Shown here piece by piece: positions 18,823 to 27,259 of a stretch of 39,101 nucleotides of DNA. Position 1 is the stretch's first letter. Every line of letters begins with the position of its first letter. A program made the translations under genes and the position numbers. Origin of the DNA: Saprospiraceae bacterium (lineage in GTDB: Bacteria; Bacteroidota; Bacteroidia; Chitinophagales; Saprospiraceae). The stretch is taken from positions 1-39,101 of the forward strand of contig JAJCYJ010000801.1 of assembly GCA_029262975.1 (NCBI GenBank), given 5' to 3'. The notes below the pieces were generated by a model. It made no database searches. It was not told the origin of the DNA and saw nothing but the letters and a program-made list of their open reading frames with translations.

Positions 18823-19414
18823 ATCTTAAGTGTTTGTTATCAGTTTCGATATTTACCAAGTCACTGTAACCTTTTTTTTGCCAGGACAATTCAGGATAAG
18901 CAATAAAGCAATTATTGTTTTTTTGGTATTCAGTTAAGAGGACATCTACTTTAAATGCACGTTTTTCTAAATGATTTATTAACCCATCTATTGCATTCTT
19001 ATTAACCATATATGATTGTGTACATAACACATTTTTAGCTTTCTTAAGATGGGTAGAATAGTCTTCAATTGCATTTTTCCAAAGCAATGAACCGCCTAAA
19101 AATAAAATGTGCCAATCTCTGGGTAGTTCATTGAAGCTTTCGTTAAATCTTTTTATCAGATCAAAATCAAAAACGCAATCATCTTCCAATATTAATCCAT
19201 TTTCACCACTTTTCTGTATGAGTTTTAATGCTCTTAAGTGGCTTGCATAACACCCCATAGCGCCCTGCATAATTCCTGTATGTTCTGGAAAGTCTGTTTT
19301 ACCATCGGAAGCCTGAACTAAAATCATCTCCATCTCAAATTTTTTACATTCTTTAGTGATATGCTTGAGTCTATCAGGTCTTCTCTTAAGATTAATTACG
19401 TATGCTTTATTCAT
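18809..19414 (-). CDS. family 25 glycosyltransferase (LPS galactosyltransferase-like)
   Basis: AYVINLKRRPDRLKHI...GAMGCYASHLRALKLIQKSGENGLILEDDCVF. Confidence 0.9.
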   Translation of the reverse strand: MNKAYVINLKRRPDRLKHITKECKKFEMEMILVQASDGKTDFPEHTGIMQGAMGCYASHLRALKLIQKSGENGLILEDDCVFDFDLIKRFNESFNELPRDWHILFLGGSLLWKNAIEDYSTHLKKAKNVLCTQSYMVNKNAIDGLINHLEKRAFKVDVLLTEYQKNNNCFIAYPELSWQKKGYSDLVNIETDNKHLRYGKH

Positions 19415-20036
19415 AATGGTTCATTTTTGAGATTCCTTTTCTATGTATTACTAAACTTTCTATCGAGTGATACTGATTTAATCCTTTAGCATATAATTGC
19501 CTTGATATTTGTGCTCCAACTCCACTACTTAATTTATGATTTTCATCCCACCTATCTTTTGCAATTGGCTTTATATTCACTTCTTTAAAAAATTCACTAG
19601 TACAAATAAAACATAAATCTGACCACTGTGTTAAAATAACATTCCCTTTTATAAGAGGGTCAATTCCCGTCCAGCATTGTTTTTTTATCCTAACATCAGA
19701 AAGCAAAGATAAGCATATCTTTTTTTCATCTTTAATTTTCTGAAATAATTTTATAGATTTATTTACAAAGTCACAACAAAGTTCGACATCGTCTGGAATG
19801 AAAATAAAATAATCGTAATCTTCTGATTTTAGCTGTCTAAAAATTTGTCTATACTTAATCCATGCCTGTTTTTTTCCATAGTTTTTATGAAATTTATAAA
19901 AATAAAATTCACCTTCTATGTTAAAATTTGAGTTATCATCCCATACAATTATGTCTTCGCCTTTTAATTCCTCTAAGAGATTCAGCAATAGTTCTCTTCT
20001 ATCATAGGATGTTATGTTAATTAGAACTTTAGCCAT
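19407..20036 (-). CDS. glycosyltransferase (GT-A, GT2-like)
   Basis: VLINITSYDRRELLLNLLEEL...DIIVWDDNS...YFIFIPDDVELC. Confidence 0.75.
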   Translation of the reverse strand: MAKVLINITSYDRRELLLNLLEELKGEDIIVWDDNSNFNIEGEFYFYKFHKNYGKKQAWIKYRQIFRQLKSEDYDYFIFIPDDVELCCDFVNKSIKLFQKIKDEKKICLSLLSDVRIKKQCWTGIDPLIKGNVILTQWSDLCFICTSEFFKEVNIKPIAKDRWDENHKLSSGVGAQISRQLYAKGLNQYHSIESLVIHRKGISKMNHYE

Positions 20037-20250
20037 TTTTATTAATCACATTTATCTGTTCTTGTAATCCTGTGTATTGCATTATAGTACAGTCATCAAT
20101 CTCTAATGATGGTCTTGGGTTGTCATTAGTATTCCAATTTTCATTTCCAACAAAACGTTCTTCGTCAGAGTTTTTTAGGATATCGTGTAAATCAGCGTAT
20201 GCCATTCTACTTCCATCCCACGCTCTAAACTTTATTTCTCTCTTTTTCAT
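20029..20250 (-). CDS. YopX-family protein, short
   Basis: MKKREIKFRAWDGSRMAYADL...CTIMQYTGL; start at 20250 rather than track start 20325. Confidence 0.75.
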   Translation of the reverse strand: MKKREIKFRAWDGSRMAYADLHDILKNSDEERFVGNENWNTNDNPRPSLEIDDCTIMQYTGLQEQINVINKNG

Positions 20251-20276
20251 AGTATTTGTTTTAATGCTATTGGGGT

Positions 20277-20468
20277 TTAAACTTGAAATGGTGGTTGTAT
20301 TCCTTTTCCACACATCCACCCCCAATACATTGCTACATATAAATGTTTAGTAGCCTCATCTGTAAATACATTGGGTTTTTTAAATGTTTTATCGTAAATA
20401 TCAAATTCATTATTGAATGTTAAATCTTTTTTAGCAATATCAAATAGCTGTTTAATTTTTGGACTCAT
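20277..20468 (-). CDS. hypothetical protein
   Basis: ORF in early gene run. Confidence 0.6.
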   Translation of the reverse strand: MSPKIKQLFDIAKKDLTFNNEFDIYDKTFKKPNVFTDEATKHLYVAMYWGWMCGKGIQPPFQV

Positions 20469-20569
20469 AATCTAATTTTTAAGTTTAATAGTTTCATGAC
20501 AGCACTTAAACAACATTGTTCATACTTCGCAACGACACTTATGTTTTGTTTAGTTGCGTGTCTATAATA

Positions 20570-20830
20570 CTACTTTAGTGGTAAATTCAACCAATTAGCA
20601 TTAGACCAAGTAACTTCTTCATCTATTCGTTTACTACCATAGTGTGGTATTTGTTCCATAGTATCGTAATCTATTGGTATTCCGTTACAATCTTCGTGCG
20701 CAAAAACTTGGCTTAAATCTCGCATATCAAATTCTTGTCCGCAATTACCACAATTGTTTTTGTGTTTTTTGTCTAATAGTTCTGTAAGTTTTTCAATAGA
20801 TTCACTCATTAAATTTTCAATTGGTTTCAT
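20570..20830 (-). CDS. hypothetical zinc-binding protein
   Basis: CGNCGQEFDMRDLSQVFAHEDC. Confidence 0.6.
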   Translation of the reverse strand: MKPIENLMSESIEKLTELLDKKHKNNCGNCGQEFDMRDLSQVFAHEDCNGIPIDYDTMEQIPHYGSKRIDEEVTWSNANWLNLPLK

Positions 20831-21192
20831 AGCTTTAATATTTTTAAAAGATTTTGTTTCATATTGTTTTTGCCAGTAATTAATTTGCCAATATCCTGAA
20901 TCTGTAAGAGGGCATTATTTGCTTTACCAATTCTTTTTTTATGTTCTTCGATTTCCATTAAATAATTATCTTGCATTTTAGTGATATATTGAATAAGATC
21001 ATTAAAATCTTTCTCCGTTGAATTATCAAGCAGTAAATTCTTCTTTAATATTTCAGATAAATCATCCTCCTCCCTTGTATATTCTGATAGATTATTTCTA
21101 ATCCAAAAACCCTCATGCCCATCGAAAAAATATTTAATTGAATAAGGAATTTTTGTGAACTCTAATGGTGTAATATATTTTATTGTTTTCAT
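20827..21192 (-). CDS. hypothetical protein
   Basis: ORF, 4-bp overlap with neighbour. Confidence 0.6.
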   Translation of the reverse strand: MKTIKYITPLEFTKIPYSIKYFFDGHEGFWIRNNLSEYTREEDDLSEILKKNLLLDNSTEKDFNDLIQYITKMQDNYLMEIEEHKKRIGKANNALLQIQDIGKLITGKNNMKQNLLKILKL

Positions 21193-21249
21193 AATTATTT
21201 GTTTTTAAATTTTATTAGTTAATTCCTATTCTTTAATTTATATCTGTGT

Positions 21250-21615
21250 TTACTTTAATTTTAAATAACAATCTATTTCATCCATTACCTTATCCAATGA
21301 CCAACTTACTAATGTTTTGTAATTATTCATTTTAAGCCTCTCTAAGAACTTTTTTTGATTTTCTGAGGGTTTATTATACCCAACCTTTAATTCGATGAAT
21401 AAGCCACCCCATTTGCCTTTAGGTTCTAAAATTACAATATCTGGAACACCGCTTTTCACTCCTAACGATTTTCTCTTCTTTAAATAACTCACATTTGTAC
21501 GAATCTCATTTGGTGGATGGAACCATAAAACACCCAAAGAATCTAAATAACAGGCAACGGTCTTTTGGAAGTTCTCTTCTTTGCCGATATATTTATTTTG
21601 TTTTAGTTTTTTCAT
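21250..21615 (-). CDS. VRR-NUC domain nuclease
   Basis: FHPPNEIRTN...LGVKSGVPDIVILEPKGKWGGLFIELKVGYNKPSENQKKFLERLK. Confidence 0.92.
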   Translation of the reverse strand: MKKLKQNKYIGKEENFQKTVACYLDSLGVLWFHPPNEIRTNVSYLKKRKSLGVKSGVPDIVILEPKGKWGGLFIELKVGYNKPSENQKKFLERLKMNNYKTLVSWSLDKVMDEIDCYLKLK

Positions 21616-21851
21616 TGGTATTTCTTAATTTCTTTTAGTACTTCGTTATCATAGTCTGAATCTATTCCGTGATTTTTAAGTTTTTTAATTATGCCTTCCT
21701 GAAAAGTAATTGCACAACCTTTAGATGTATAATTAAATATTTCTTCTGAAGTAATTGTTTCTTCTACAATTATGGTTTTAAATTTTCTAATTATTTTACT
21801 TGCTCTTTCTATTGGAGTAAAATCATATTTCGGTGTACTTTTCCAACTCAT
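21612..21851 (-). CDS. hypothetical protein
   Basis: ORF. Confidence 0.6.
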   Translation of the reverse strand: MSWKSTPKYDFTPIERASKIIRKFKTIIVEETITSEEIFNYTSKGCAITFQEGIIKKLKNHGIDSDYDNEVLKEIKKYQ

Positions 21852-21852
21852 C

Positions 21853-22533
21853 TTAATTCAATTTATTTTTATTTAATTTAAACCAATCCACAACTTCTAG
21901 TTTATAAAAGCAGGGTGGGATTTTACTATCATTTCTTTTTTTATTTAATGACATCCCAAATGCTTTTTTAGGATTCTTTTGTTCTAATACCTCAGCCCTT
22001 TCAGCTTCAGCGATTCTGTCTTTTAATTCTACTCCCATTTTTTCATTTAACATCCTTTCACTCAACATATAGTCGTAGATGTCTTTAAAACTTGCTATTA
22101 ATATTTCAGGGAATTGACCGCTAGAACCATTTTTTTTGCTAGATTCTAAAAATACCTTATCTCTCAGCCATTCAAAATGCTTTTTCTTTTCCCACATTTC
22201 CCATTGTTTATTATTTTCAGGCTCAGGAAGTTTAAAAGTATCTAATTTTCTTTTATTGATTTTAAAGCGTCTGTACGCACCAAAAACATTTGCTACATAC
22301 ATAGTATTAAAATTCTGATAAGTGTTTAGATTTACGTCTAATTTTCCATTTGCACCCAATTCAAAAGCCTCTCTAAAGTTTCCTACTGAAATATTTTTGT
22401 GATTTAATTCGATGTTATTAATTATGATGTGTAAAGAATGCTTATCAAAGTTTTTAGGATTAAACCCGACCAACTCCATACCATAAAAAAGAGCTTTTTT
22501 AATTGGACTTACTTGTTTTTCTATTTCATTCAT
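21853..22533 (-). CDS. hypothetical replication-region protein
   Basis: 226 aa ORF in replication block; no motif I can name confidently. Confidence 0.65.
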   Translation of the reverse strand: MNEIEKQVSPIKKALFYGMELVGFNPKNFDKHSLHIIINNIELNHKNISVGNFREAFELGANGKLDVNLNTYQNFNTMYVANVFGAYRRFKINKRKLDTFKLPEPENNKQWEMWEKKKHFEWLRDKVFLESSKKNGSSGQFPEILIASFKDIYDYMLSERMLNEKMGVELKDRIAEAERAEVLEQKNPKKAFGMSLNKKRNDSKIPPCFYKLEVVDWFKLNKNKLN

Positions 22534-22549
22534 AATATCAGTTATTTAG

Positions 22550-22720
22550 TTAGAGTGTTAAATTCTCTTTAATGTATTCTTGGAGCTTTTCCGCCCACTT
22601 TTTTGGCAATCCTTGCTTTCCTTGAATAGCTTTCTGAAGTGTTGAATTAGGACATCCTATTGCTTTTTCTAAGCCACTTATTGATAGAACTTCTTTGTTT
22701 TTTATTAGCCAATTGGTCAT
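22550..22720 (-). CDS. small HTH (Cro-like) protein, 56 aa
   Basis: Below ORF cutoff: MTNWLIKNKEVLSISGLEKAIGCPNSTLQKAIQGKQGLPKKWAEKLQEYIKENLTL. Confidence 0.7.
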   Translation of the reverse strand: MTNWLIKNKEVLSISGLEKAIGCPNSTLQKAIQGKQGLPKKWAEKLQEYIKENLTL

Positions 22721-22757
22721 AATTAATACCTCCTTTACTTGATTAATTTTGTGTGTG

Positions 22758-23006
22758 CTAAATTATTTTAATGCTTAATATGCAATACCCTTTCATCAAT
22801 CCAAATTCTTCACAATTACTTAGTATTCCGATTATTCTATAGCTCAAGCATCTACCCAAGTATTCATCTTTTAAAGGACAATAATCTGATAAAGTAATAA
22901 TATCATCAACCTTATAATCCCTATCGTCTTTTCTTAGCTCAAACGTTTTTTCTCCCTGCTGTAATTGATTGAAGTATTTTGTGTAAGTCTTTAAGTCGTG
23001 CTCCAT
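22758..23006 (-). CDS. DUF3850/ASCH-like protein
   Basis: HDLKTYTKYFNQLQQGEKTFELRKDDRDYKVDDIITL...YRIIGILSNCEEFGLMKGYCILSI. Confidence 0.85.
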   Translation of the reverse strand: MEHDLKTYTKYFNQLQQGEKTFELRKDDRDYKVDDIITLSDYCPLKDEYLGRCLSYRIIGILSNCEEFGLMKGYCILSIKII

Positions 23007-23011
23007 ATTAT

Positions 23012-23347
23012 TTATAATTTAATTTCTGCATACCATTCACCATCACCCATCGCACCAGTGTATATAATAGTTAACTTCTTTTTTGTAGCCCTCCAATTAA
23101 ATGGCTCTAAATGTCTCTCTTTATAGCCTCTAGAGTACTTATAAAAGTAGTTTGATACGGGGGTCTCATTAATTCCAACTTCTTCAATGAAATCAATAAG
23201 ATTACAACTCCTCAATTCACATTCAATGTCGTATAAACAACGGTCAGTATCTAAATCAATACCGTCATTATTACACATATCAATAAACGTCTGTTGTTCG
23301 TCAAGATTTGTTGTTACTTGGAAGCCTTCAATTTCTAATGTTTTCAT
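23012..23347 (-). CDS. hypothetical protein
   Basis: ORF. Confidence 0.55.
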   Translation of the reverse strand: MKTLEIEGFQVTTNLDEQQTFIDMCNNDGIDLDTDRCLYDIECELRSCNLIDFIEEVGINETPVSNYFYKYSRGYKERHLEPFNWRATKKKLTIIYTGAMGDGEWYAEIKL

Positions 23348-23438
23348 AATATAAAGTTTAAAAGTTTATCCAAATATACGGATAATATATTTACTATCCT
23401 AATTTTGAGATAAATATTTTAGTTAATAATTCCTATCT

Positions 23439-24050
23439 TTAAATTAAGTGTGCGTATTTATCTTCTAATGTTTTCGGCATATTCTTTTTTACGTTCTTTA
23501 TTTGGATATTTAGCCAATTAACAAAATGTGCCTTAATGTCTTTTTCGGGCTTATCTAAATCAGCCTTTAACTCTAAGTCATCTAAAAATAACGTGAGATA
23601 TTGTTTTACGTCATTTAATTCTAACCTTTTTTTCATACATATTTGTTCAATCCAAGAGTGGGAGTTTATTACACTCTCTTTAACTATTACTATATCTGTT
23701 ACATTAACATTAACTATATCATTAACTATAACAGGTTTTTTGGGTTCGTCTGGGTTATCATTTAACCCATTGGGTTTTTTGGGTTTAGTTGGGTTTTTAG
23801 GCCTACCACCTTTAGAACCATTATTTCTTGACCTGCCAGCTCTTTCTTCCCATTTTATTAAATCCCTTTTTAATACCTGTTTTATTAAAGTGAAAGCCAT
23901 TTTTAAAATAGGGTCTTCAACTGTTGGATTCTCATCATTGACGTAAGAAAATATTATCGATATTAATTCACCCCTTTTTTCTAATGGTAACTGTTCAAAA
24001 ATTTCTTTCTGGTCAGTATAAAGAATAAATGCTTTTTTATTATCTGCCAT
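23439..24050 (-). CDS. DUF6291-like replication-region protein with low-complexity linker
   Basis: KKAFILYTDQKEIFEQLPLEKRGELISIIFSYVND...KMAFTLIKQVLKRDLIKWEERAGRSRNNGSKGGRPK. Confidence 0.7.
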   Translation of the reverse strand: MADNKKAFILYTDQKEIFEQLPLEKRGELISIIFSYVNDENPTVEDPILKMAFTLIKQVLKRDLIKWEERAGRSRNNGSKGGRPKNPTKPKKPNGLNDNPDEPKKPVIVNDIVNVNVTDIVIVKESVINSHSWIEQICMKKRLELNDVKQYLTLFLDDLELKADLDKPEKDIKAHFVNWLNIQIKNVKKNMPKTLEDKYAHLI

Positions 24051-24052
24051 AA

Positions 24053-24328
24053 CTAAAACGGTAAACAGTCGAAATGACTACTTTTATTTATATATTTTCC
24101 AAACCTAGTAATGGGCTTATTACAATCACAACACCTTGAAAAACACCAATTCTTTAATCTTCTAAGAAATAATTTAAACCCAAGCTTAAATGTTGACATG
24201 GTAAGGTGAAACCTTCCATAATCATAATACTCGTGCTGTTTACATCTTTGGCAATATTGATAACCGCAATCAGTTTCTTCATTAAGATTATGACCGACTA
24301 TGAAACACATTGTTCTTTTTATACTCAT
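24053..24328 (-). CDS. zinc-ribbon DUF1660-like protein
   Basis: MCFIVGHNLN...CGYQYCQRCKQHEYYDYGRFH; CCDC cysteine clusters. Confidence 0.6.
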   Translation of the reverse strand: MSIKRTMCFIVGHNLNEETDCGYQYCQRCKQHEYYDYGRFHLTMSTFKLGFKLFLRRLKNWCFSRCCDCNKPITRFGKYINKSSHFDCLPF

Positions 24329-24330
24329 TG

Positions 24331-24399
24331 CGTTATTGGTTTTATATACCTCCCCAAAATACTAAGTGCAACCAATAACGACAGAGAATGCACAAAGTA
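24331..24399 (-). promoter_or_regulatory. candidate structured 5' leader with interleaved alternative stems
   Basis: CGTTATTGGTT (24331-24341) / AACCAATAACG (24370-24380) perfect 11 bp; TACTAAGTGCA (24360-24370) / TGCACAAAGTA (24389-24399) 9/11 bp. Confidence 0.5.
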
Positions 24400-24580
24400 C
24401 CTTAGTTCGGTTTGTTTTAATAATAATTAAAGTAGTTTGTCGCCATTGGTTTTGTAAATATACAATTATATTCTATATAAACAAATTTAATTTTTCTTTA
24501 ATTCCTCATAAAAATCTTCAAGTGAGCTATCTACTTCGTGTGACCATTCAAAACCTATTAATACTTCCATAATTATTATA

Positions 24581-24955
24581 TTAATTTACTAATCTTATAT
24601 TAATTTCTGATTCTACTCGCTCAAATAACACTCTATATATGCTATCAAATTTAATATCTCTTTCAACTGTTTTGCAACTATGTAGGACAGTTGAATGGTC
24701 ATTAGATGTTATTTTACCAACCTCAGAAGTTGATAGCTGTGTATATTTTCTAAGGAAATAATGCGATAACTGTCTTGCTATCCTTATTTCTTTTTTTCGG
24801 CTACTTGACATTATATCTGAACAACTAACACTTGTTAGTTCTTGTACTGTTGAAAATACAATTCTTGTTATTTCAAATTCTGTTTTTCCGAATGTTGTCA
24901 TCCTATTAATACCTACTGTTTTAAATTCCATACCTGCACGCGAATAATAATTCAT
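24581..24955 (-). CDS. stand-alone DnaA C-terminal (domain IV) DNA-binding protein
   Basis: SSRKKEIRIARQLSHYFLRKYTQLSTSEVGKITSNDHSTVLHSCKTVERDI = DnaA domain IV signature; no AAA+ domain. Confidence 0.9.
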   Translation of the reverse strand: MNYYSRAGMEFKTVGINRMTTFGKTEFEITRIVFSTVQELTSVSCSDIMSSSRKKEIRIARQLSHYFLRKYTQLSTSEVGKITSNDHSTVLHSCKTVERDIKFDSIYRVLFERVESEINIRLVN

Positions 24956-24959
24956 AACT

Positions 24960-25178
24960 CTAGTTATTTAATTGATAAACAGCATAATTAGTTAAATTAC
25001 CGTAACGATTAACTACTTGTCTGTTAAGAGTTTTAATGCTTAACCCCTCTTTTCTGAGTAGATAAATCTTATCTAATAATCTAGTAATGCCATATTCATT
25101 AATAGCGTCAAGGCTTGTTAAGTGTCCGAATCCTTTTAAATGGATTCTCACTTCTTCTAGTTGAGTTTTTGCTTTCAT
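24960..25178 (-). CDS. HTH-domain protein
   Basis: LTSLDAINEYGITRLLDKIYLLRKEGLSIKT, common phage HTH domain. Confidence 0.7.
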   Translation of the reverse strand: MKAKTQLEEVRIHLKGFGHLTSLDAINEYGITRLLDKIYLLRKEGLSIKTLNRQVVNRYGNLTNYAVYQLNN

Positions 25179-25378
25179 TTGATTACGATTTGTACTGTGA
25201 ACTTAAATCTATTTTTTAGCTTCTTTAAAAGTTTTGATTTATTAGCCATTAACATATCTTGAGGATCAGACCAAACCCCAACCACCTTAATTGGGGTGGT
25301 TTTTACGTAAGCACAATAATTTTGCAGCCTAGTTTTTTGGATCGTTTCATCTTCTACGCTTATTTTTTCTTTCGCCAT
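25175..25378 (-). CDS. hypothetical protein
   Basis: ORF. Confidence 0.5.
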   Translation of the reverse strand: MAKEKISVEDETIQKTRLQNYCAYVKTTPIKVVGVWSDPQDMLMANKSKLLKKLKNRFKFTVQIVIK

Positions 25379-25593
25379 TAGTATTTATTTAGGAATATTT
25401 CTAATTCTTGTTGATTAATATTGTCTAATTTTTCGAACAATAAAGCTATATTCGCAGCAGCAATAACGCCTATTTTAGATATATCATATTTTGAATCAAT
25501 TCTATCAAGATATTCATTTAATAACTCTTTTTCAGAAAATTCGCTTAAAATATATTCTAACTGCCCTTCGTCTAAATCAATTTCTACTACCAT
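25378..25593 (-). CDS. hypothetical acidic protein
   Basis: ORF. Confidence 0.5.
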   Translation of the reverse strand: MVVEIDLDEGQLEYILSEFSEKELLNEYLDRIDSKYDISKIGVIAAANIALLFEKLDNINQQELEIFLNKY

Positions 25594-25595
25594 AA

Positions 25596-25784
25596 CTAAT
25601 CTAATATTACAAATTCTTTAACATCATAAATGCCATACTTCTTTTCCACAGCATTTTTTACTTGAACCTCAACGTTTTCTTCACTGGGGACTGTTTTAAC
25701 ATCCATATATTCTACGCGATTATTATCCCAGTTCATTATTACTTTTACTTTTGTCATAACTTGATTTTTAATATTCTGATTCAT
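25596..25784 (-). CDS. hypothetical protein
   Basis: ORF. Confidence 0.45.
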   Translation of the reverse strand: MNQNIKNQVMTKVKVIMNWDNNRVEYMDVKTVPSEENVEVQVKNAVEKKYGIYDVKEFVILD

Positions 25785-25829
25785 AGTCTTTTAAATTTTG
25801 AGTTACTTATATATCATTGTTAGGTTTAA

Positions 25830-26033
25830 TTACTTAATCTTTTTCCACCCTTTTATAAAAGTGCATCTTTCCATCTTAAAAACTTTCTTCATAAAGAGTT
25901 CAAATAAATAACCAATCAGATGTATTGAAGGGTTTATCATCCAAACTATTGCAACTACTATAAAAACCTGAACCCAATCATAGGCATCAAAGTTTTTTAC
26001 CATTTCCCACATTCCGTTTATTTCTTCTCTCAT
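25830..26033 (-). CDS. small membrane protein
   Basis: One to two hydrophobic segments VQVFIVVAIVWMINPSIHLIGYLFELF. Confidence 0.55.
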   Translation of the reverse strand: MREEINGMWEMVKNFDAYDWVQVFIVVAIVWMINPSIHLIGYLFELFMKKVFKMERCTFIKGWKKIK

Positions 26034-26243
26034 ATCTATATTTTTTAAATTAAACTAAACCTAACACTCTGTAAGTTGCATTAAAACGACAACCAACAGT
26101 AGCCGTTAATTTTCTTACTTCTTTATTCATATTTATAAAATTTAATTGTTATTTAATCGTAAAATTACTATCCATACCCAAACCGTTAGCAAAAATAAAA
26201 AAGTGTGCCTAATGCCTTGTTTATCTCTTTAAGTGCTTTTTCG

Positions 26244-26660
26244 TTAATCATAATTTTCTTTAATTTCTAAACAAGGAAACTCAATTACAACACCTTGGTC
26301 GCCAAAGAATTTAACTATTACATCAATAATTTGATTCATTTCATCGGTCTTTAGTTTTGTCGTACTTTTAAACTCAAATAACGTCATCTGTATTGGTTTC
26401 CAGAAAAATTCCTTTACTATATCTGGTGTATATCTAAGGCTCATATCCGCACCCTTTATGCCTGTATAAGAAAACTCCATACCCAACTCATTTAACTGTT
26501 CAGAAATCATCATAAAAAACTTGTGTAATGCCCTATTTTGCCTTAATGTCCTTATGTTTTTACATTCTTTAAGCTCAACTATTTTATTGGTAGCTTTAAA
26601 ATGAACAGACTGAGCATCAAAATCTTTTAATTCTTTTATGTCGGACAGGTCGTATTTCAT
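26244..26660 (-). CDS. NinB-like recombination protein
   Basis: RTLRQNRALHKFFMMISEQLNELGM...VKEFFWKPIQMTLFEFKSTTKLKTDEMNQIID. Confidence 0.75.
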   Translation of the reverse strand: MKYDLSDIKELKDFDAQSVHFKATNKIVELKECKNIRTLRQNRALHKFFMMISEQLNELGMEFSYTGIKGADMSLRYTPDIVKEFFWKPIQMTLFEFKSTTKLKTDEMNQIIDVIVKFFGDQGVVIEFPCLEIKENYD

Positions 26661-27259
26661 AGAGATTTAATTATGTCTTTAATTTCTGACACTGCCTCAT
26701 TAATTCTAGTTATCAATGTAGCTTTCATTTCAGCATCAGGATAAACCCTTAAAATAAACGGTTTAATGTTTGGGTAATAACTCATAAAATCACACCATTC
26801 AGCACCCGTAATCAATAATTGTCCTTGTACTTGCCACTTGTAAGTATTAGGTAATTTATCTGCTCTTAGATAGCCTATATGAGTTTTGCCTAGTGGGCAT
26901 TTGATTTCCAGAAGGTTATTATCTATCATTCTATCGGGGCTAACCCCAATGTATTCAGGATGGATTAATTCATTGGTAACAAAGCCAACCTCACTAGCAT
27001 CAACCCCAAGAATTTCTTCATAGTCTTTTGCTGCCTCTGGCTCTAAATCAACTCCCCTCTGCATTATGTCGTTGAAATAAGTTTCTTCAGTCTCACCAGA
27101 TAGAATCTGACAAACAATTTCATTAATCAAGCCCTTGTAAGTTGCTGTGCTTTTCCCTGCAACAACATCTTTAAACTTTGAAGCAGTTATACGCCCACAC
27201 CTTAATTCGTGCCAAGCATCACTACCCTGTTCTACTTTGTATATATTTAGATTATCCAT
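26657..27259 (-). CDS. YqaJ-type viral exonuclease/recombinase
   Basis: EQGSDAWHELRCGRITASKF...MQRGVDLEPEAAKDYEE...GVSPDRMIDNNLLEIKCPLGKTH...YKWQVQGQLLITGAEWCDF. Confidence 0.95.
   Translation of the reverse strand: MDNLNIYKVEQGSDAWHELRCGRITASKFKDVVAGKSTATYKGLINEIVCQILSGETEETYFNDIMQRGVDLEPEAAKDYEEILGVDASEVGFVTNELIHPEYIGVSPDRMIDNNLLEIKCPLGKTHIGYLRADKLPNTYKWQVQGQLLITGAEWCDFMSYYPNIKPFILRVYPDAEMKATLITRINEAVSEIKDIIKSL

Noticed and set aside
20525-20565. GCAAC-GACAC...GTTGC-GTGTC pattern resembling a pseudoknot
   Set aside because: Zero-length connecting loops make an H-type pseudoknot sterically unlikely; only short alternative hairpins remain.
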